A stretch of DNA of 45,843 nt from positions 1 through 45,843 of the forward strand of contig JAFQEM010000019.1 of NCBI GenBank assembly GCA_017399035.1. The letters are read 5' to 3'. The notes under the pieces are model-generated. The model saw only the letters and a list, made by a program, of their open reading frames with translations, was not told the origin of the DNA and searched no databases. This document shows, piece by piece, positions 44,278 to 45,843 of this stretch (position 1 is its first letter; each line of letters begins with the position of its first letter). The translations under genes and the position numbers were made by a program. This DNA is from Clostridia bacterium (lineage in GTDB: Bacteria; Bacillota; Clostridia; Christensenellales; Borkfalkiaceae).

Positions 44278-45843
44278 ATGCACAATCAATTTTCATTAGA
44301 TTTTAGAATTGAAATGGGTTACGTATATACCTATTCAAGACGACATTATCACCCCGTTTATATTTGGGACGGAAATTTAAGTGTTTCTAACGGCGAAATA
44401 TGCAAGACTTTTTTAATTAACCACACCGAAACATTATCTGGCTTAACCAAAAGTCCAACTATAACACCGCTAGAAAAACCCGAGTGGCAATTTTCCACCA
44501 AACGCAAGGTGATGGGCGTGCAAATTATTGCAAAAGTCAATGAAAATTCTGTTTTCAATTTAAATACGGCATCTTTCGACTGTACCTTTACAGCTAAAGA
44601 CGTGCTTGAAAAAGGTAGATTAGTTTTTAACGTTGGACCTGAATATCAAGGATGTTTAGTTACGGTAAACAAAACCGGTTATCAGTGGTTTGCGCCCCAA
44701 CCACAAAAAGGGCAAACCATTTTGCGTGCCGACAATTTAGGCATTGAAGTTCACGAATGGGCTCGCCATAGGTTGGCATTTTTAAAGCCACGAGAACAAG
44801 TATCATTTGAATATCAAGTTAAAAACCCAAACAAAGACTTTTTTCAGACACTTATAAATATAACGGCTATGGCAACACCCGTTTATTGTCAACCCGAAAC
44901 GCCCGTAGTTGGAAAAATTCCCTTTGAATTATATTGTGATGGTAAACTCGTTCACACTTTTTACCGCCACTACCGTTTTCACGATATCGACGCACAACTT
45001 TTAGAAGATTTATGGGAAAGAGTTTGCTTACCCGAAGGTAAACACACTCTCACTCTGAAAAACCTAAACGACGATATTTGTTGTGGAATTGAAAAAATTT
45101 CTCTTTCTGAACACGGTTATGACCACGGACAACTTTCATTGCCACCGTGGTGTATTAAAGGTCAAGAAGAAAAAGGTAAAGTTTTTTCTATAGAAAATTG
45201 TGAATTAACCATTGATATAGAAAGCAAAAAGATAAAAATACAAGCGGAAAAAGGTTGGAACGAATTTTCTTTTATTGCCGACGGCGAAAACCAAATGCGC
45301 TTTTCAGTCTTAAACAACACCGCAGTTACCGAGATAATACAACAACACGGCGGTCTTCCCACTAACGTGGGTTACGATATGACCACCGTTCCACATGATG
45401 ACAGCGGTTATATGGACTGGTTGCTTGACTATACTTACCGAACCAAACTAGGTAATTACGTTCTATTTAGAAACTTTCTTAATATATACGACCCAAAAAC
45501 TGGGCCTTTGACAGACGAACAGATTAAAAGGTGGGCAACCTTTTGCCGTGAACATAAAATTTGGGTATCAACTTGCCTAGAATATGAAAACCCGACTTGG
45601 GAAAAGTTTGCAGGCGAATATTTCCACGATAGCGGTAGACACGAATACCCCGGTGCTGTTTATGCTCGTAACCCTGCCGAGCCGTGGTCCTCTTCAAATA
45701 TGAAAGAGGCAATGGAAAACTATATAAAATATTTACGTCTTGAAATTGCCCCTACGAAAAAAGCGTCGTCTAAAGTAGCATTTGGTGATGCGGCAACTGG
45801 AACTAGATACACCTATCTTGCAGGCGTAGATTACGTTAGAGCA
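44278..45843 (+). CDS. Large protein, possible glycoside hydrolase, 3' end outside the window
   Basis: ATG at 44278 with GGAG 6 bases before; 522 codons remain open to the window edge. No signal peptide. The first 350 residues look beta-rich, with a segment like a carbohydrate-binding sandwich (PFELYCDGKLVHTFYRHYRF, then LPEGKHTLTLKNL). From about 375 the sequence turns to alternating strands and helices (GYMDWLLDYTYRTKLGNYVL, then WVSTCLEYENPTWEKF), as in TIM-barrel enzymes. I do not recognise the family with certainty; a carbohydrate-active enzyme is the best guess. The catalytic residues may lie beyond the edge. Confidence 0.4.
   Translation, partial: MHNQFSLDFRIEMGYVYTYSRRHYHPVYIWDGNLSVSNGEICKTFLINHTETLSGLTKSPTITPLEKPEWQFSTKRKVMGVQIIAKVNENSVFNLNTASFDCTFTAKDVLEKGRLVFNVGPEYQGCLVTVNKTGYQWFAPQPQKGQTILRADNLGIEVHEWARHRLAFLKPREQVSFEYQVKNPNKDFFQTLINITAMATPVYCQPETPVVGKIPFELYCDGKLVHTFYRHYRFHDIDAQLLEDLWERVCLPEGKHTLTLKNLNDDICCGIEKISLSEHGYDHGQLSLPPWCIKGQEEKGKVFSIENCELTIDIESKKIKIQAEKGWNEFSFIADGENQMRFSVLNNTAVTEIIQQHGGLPTNVGYDMTTVPHDDSGYMDWLLDYTYRTKLGNYVLFRNFLNIYDPKTGPLTDEQIKRWATFCREHKIWVSTCLEYENPTWEKFAGEYFHDSGRHEYPGAVYARNPAEPWSSSNMKEAMENYIKYLRLEIAPTKKASSKVAFGDAATGTRYTYLAGVDYVRA

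Overview
The window is AT-rich DNA whose gene content fits an uncultured Bacillota (Clostridia-like) bacterium. It has strong AGGAGG-type ribosome binding sites, sigma-A promoters (TTGACA/TATAAT, 17-nt spacing), an M-box leader before mgtE, type-3 prolyl-tRNA synthetase, bS21, DUF1292 next to ruvX, and rpsB-tsf. I saw no tRNA, rRNA, CRISPR array, transposase, integrase or phage structural gene.

Layout. Bases 1-6 kb hold the 3' end of a pseudouridine synthase gene, rpsU, an aconitase-family hydratase, a small membrane protein and the M-box/mgtE unit. Bases 5.4-7.8 kb hold mscL, uppP and a LysR regulator on the minus strand. Bases 7.8-8.36 kb are a non-coding cluster of structured repeats ending in a near-perfect cloverleaf; related copies lie at 10.73-10.97 kb. 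Between them sit mnmE and a membrane protein gene. Bases 10.97-16.6 kb hold proS, tkt (with a structured 5' UTR and highly-expressed codon use), an EamA/DMT transporter and a divergent LysR gene.

The most unusual region is one minus-strand operon of eleven tightly packed genes, about 22 kb, from an extended -10 promoter at 38812-38840 to a perfect palindromic terminator at 16624-16653. In transcription order it encodes: an Hsp70/actin-fold ATPase; a SNF2-like helicase with a long Cys-rich tail; a multi-zinc-ribbon protein; a very large membrane-anchored protein with MBG/Ig-like repeats; a zinc-finger protein with Sel1-like helices; a coiled-coil protein; a HExxH zincin; a 1521-residue SF1 helicase with a degenerate nuclease-like tail; a small coiled-coil protein; a Vps4/katanin-like AAA ATPase with an MIT-like N-terminus; and a CvpA-like membrane protein. 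I cannot match this set to a system I know by name. It links nucleic-acid motors, chaperone or remodelling ATPases, a protease and membrane/surface components. That would suit a conflict/defence, DNA-uptake or membrane-remodelling machine, but the role is inference.

Bases 39-44 kb return to housekeeping genes: a DJ-1 family protein with a eukaryotic-type phosphomannomutase-like HAD protein, DUF1294, tsf and rpsB (with a hairpin leader), DUF1292 and ruvX (possibly leaderless), and a YtxH-like protein. The window ends inside a plus-strand gene for a large protein that may be a carbohydrate-active enzyme.
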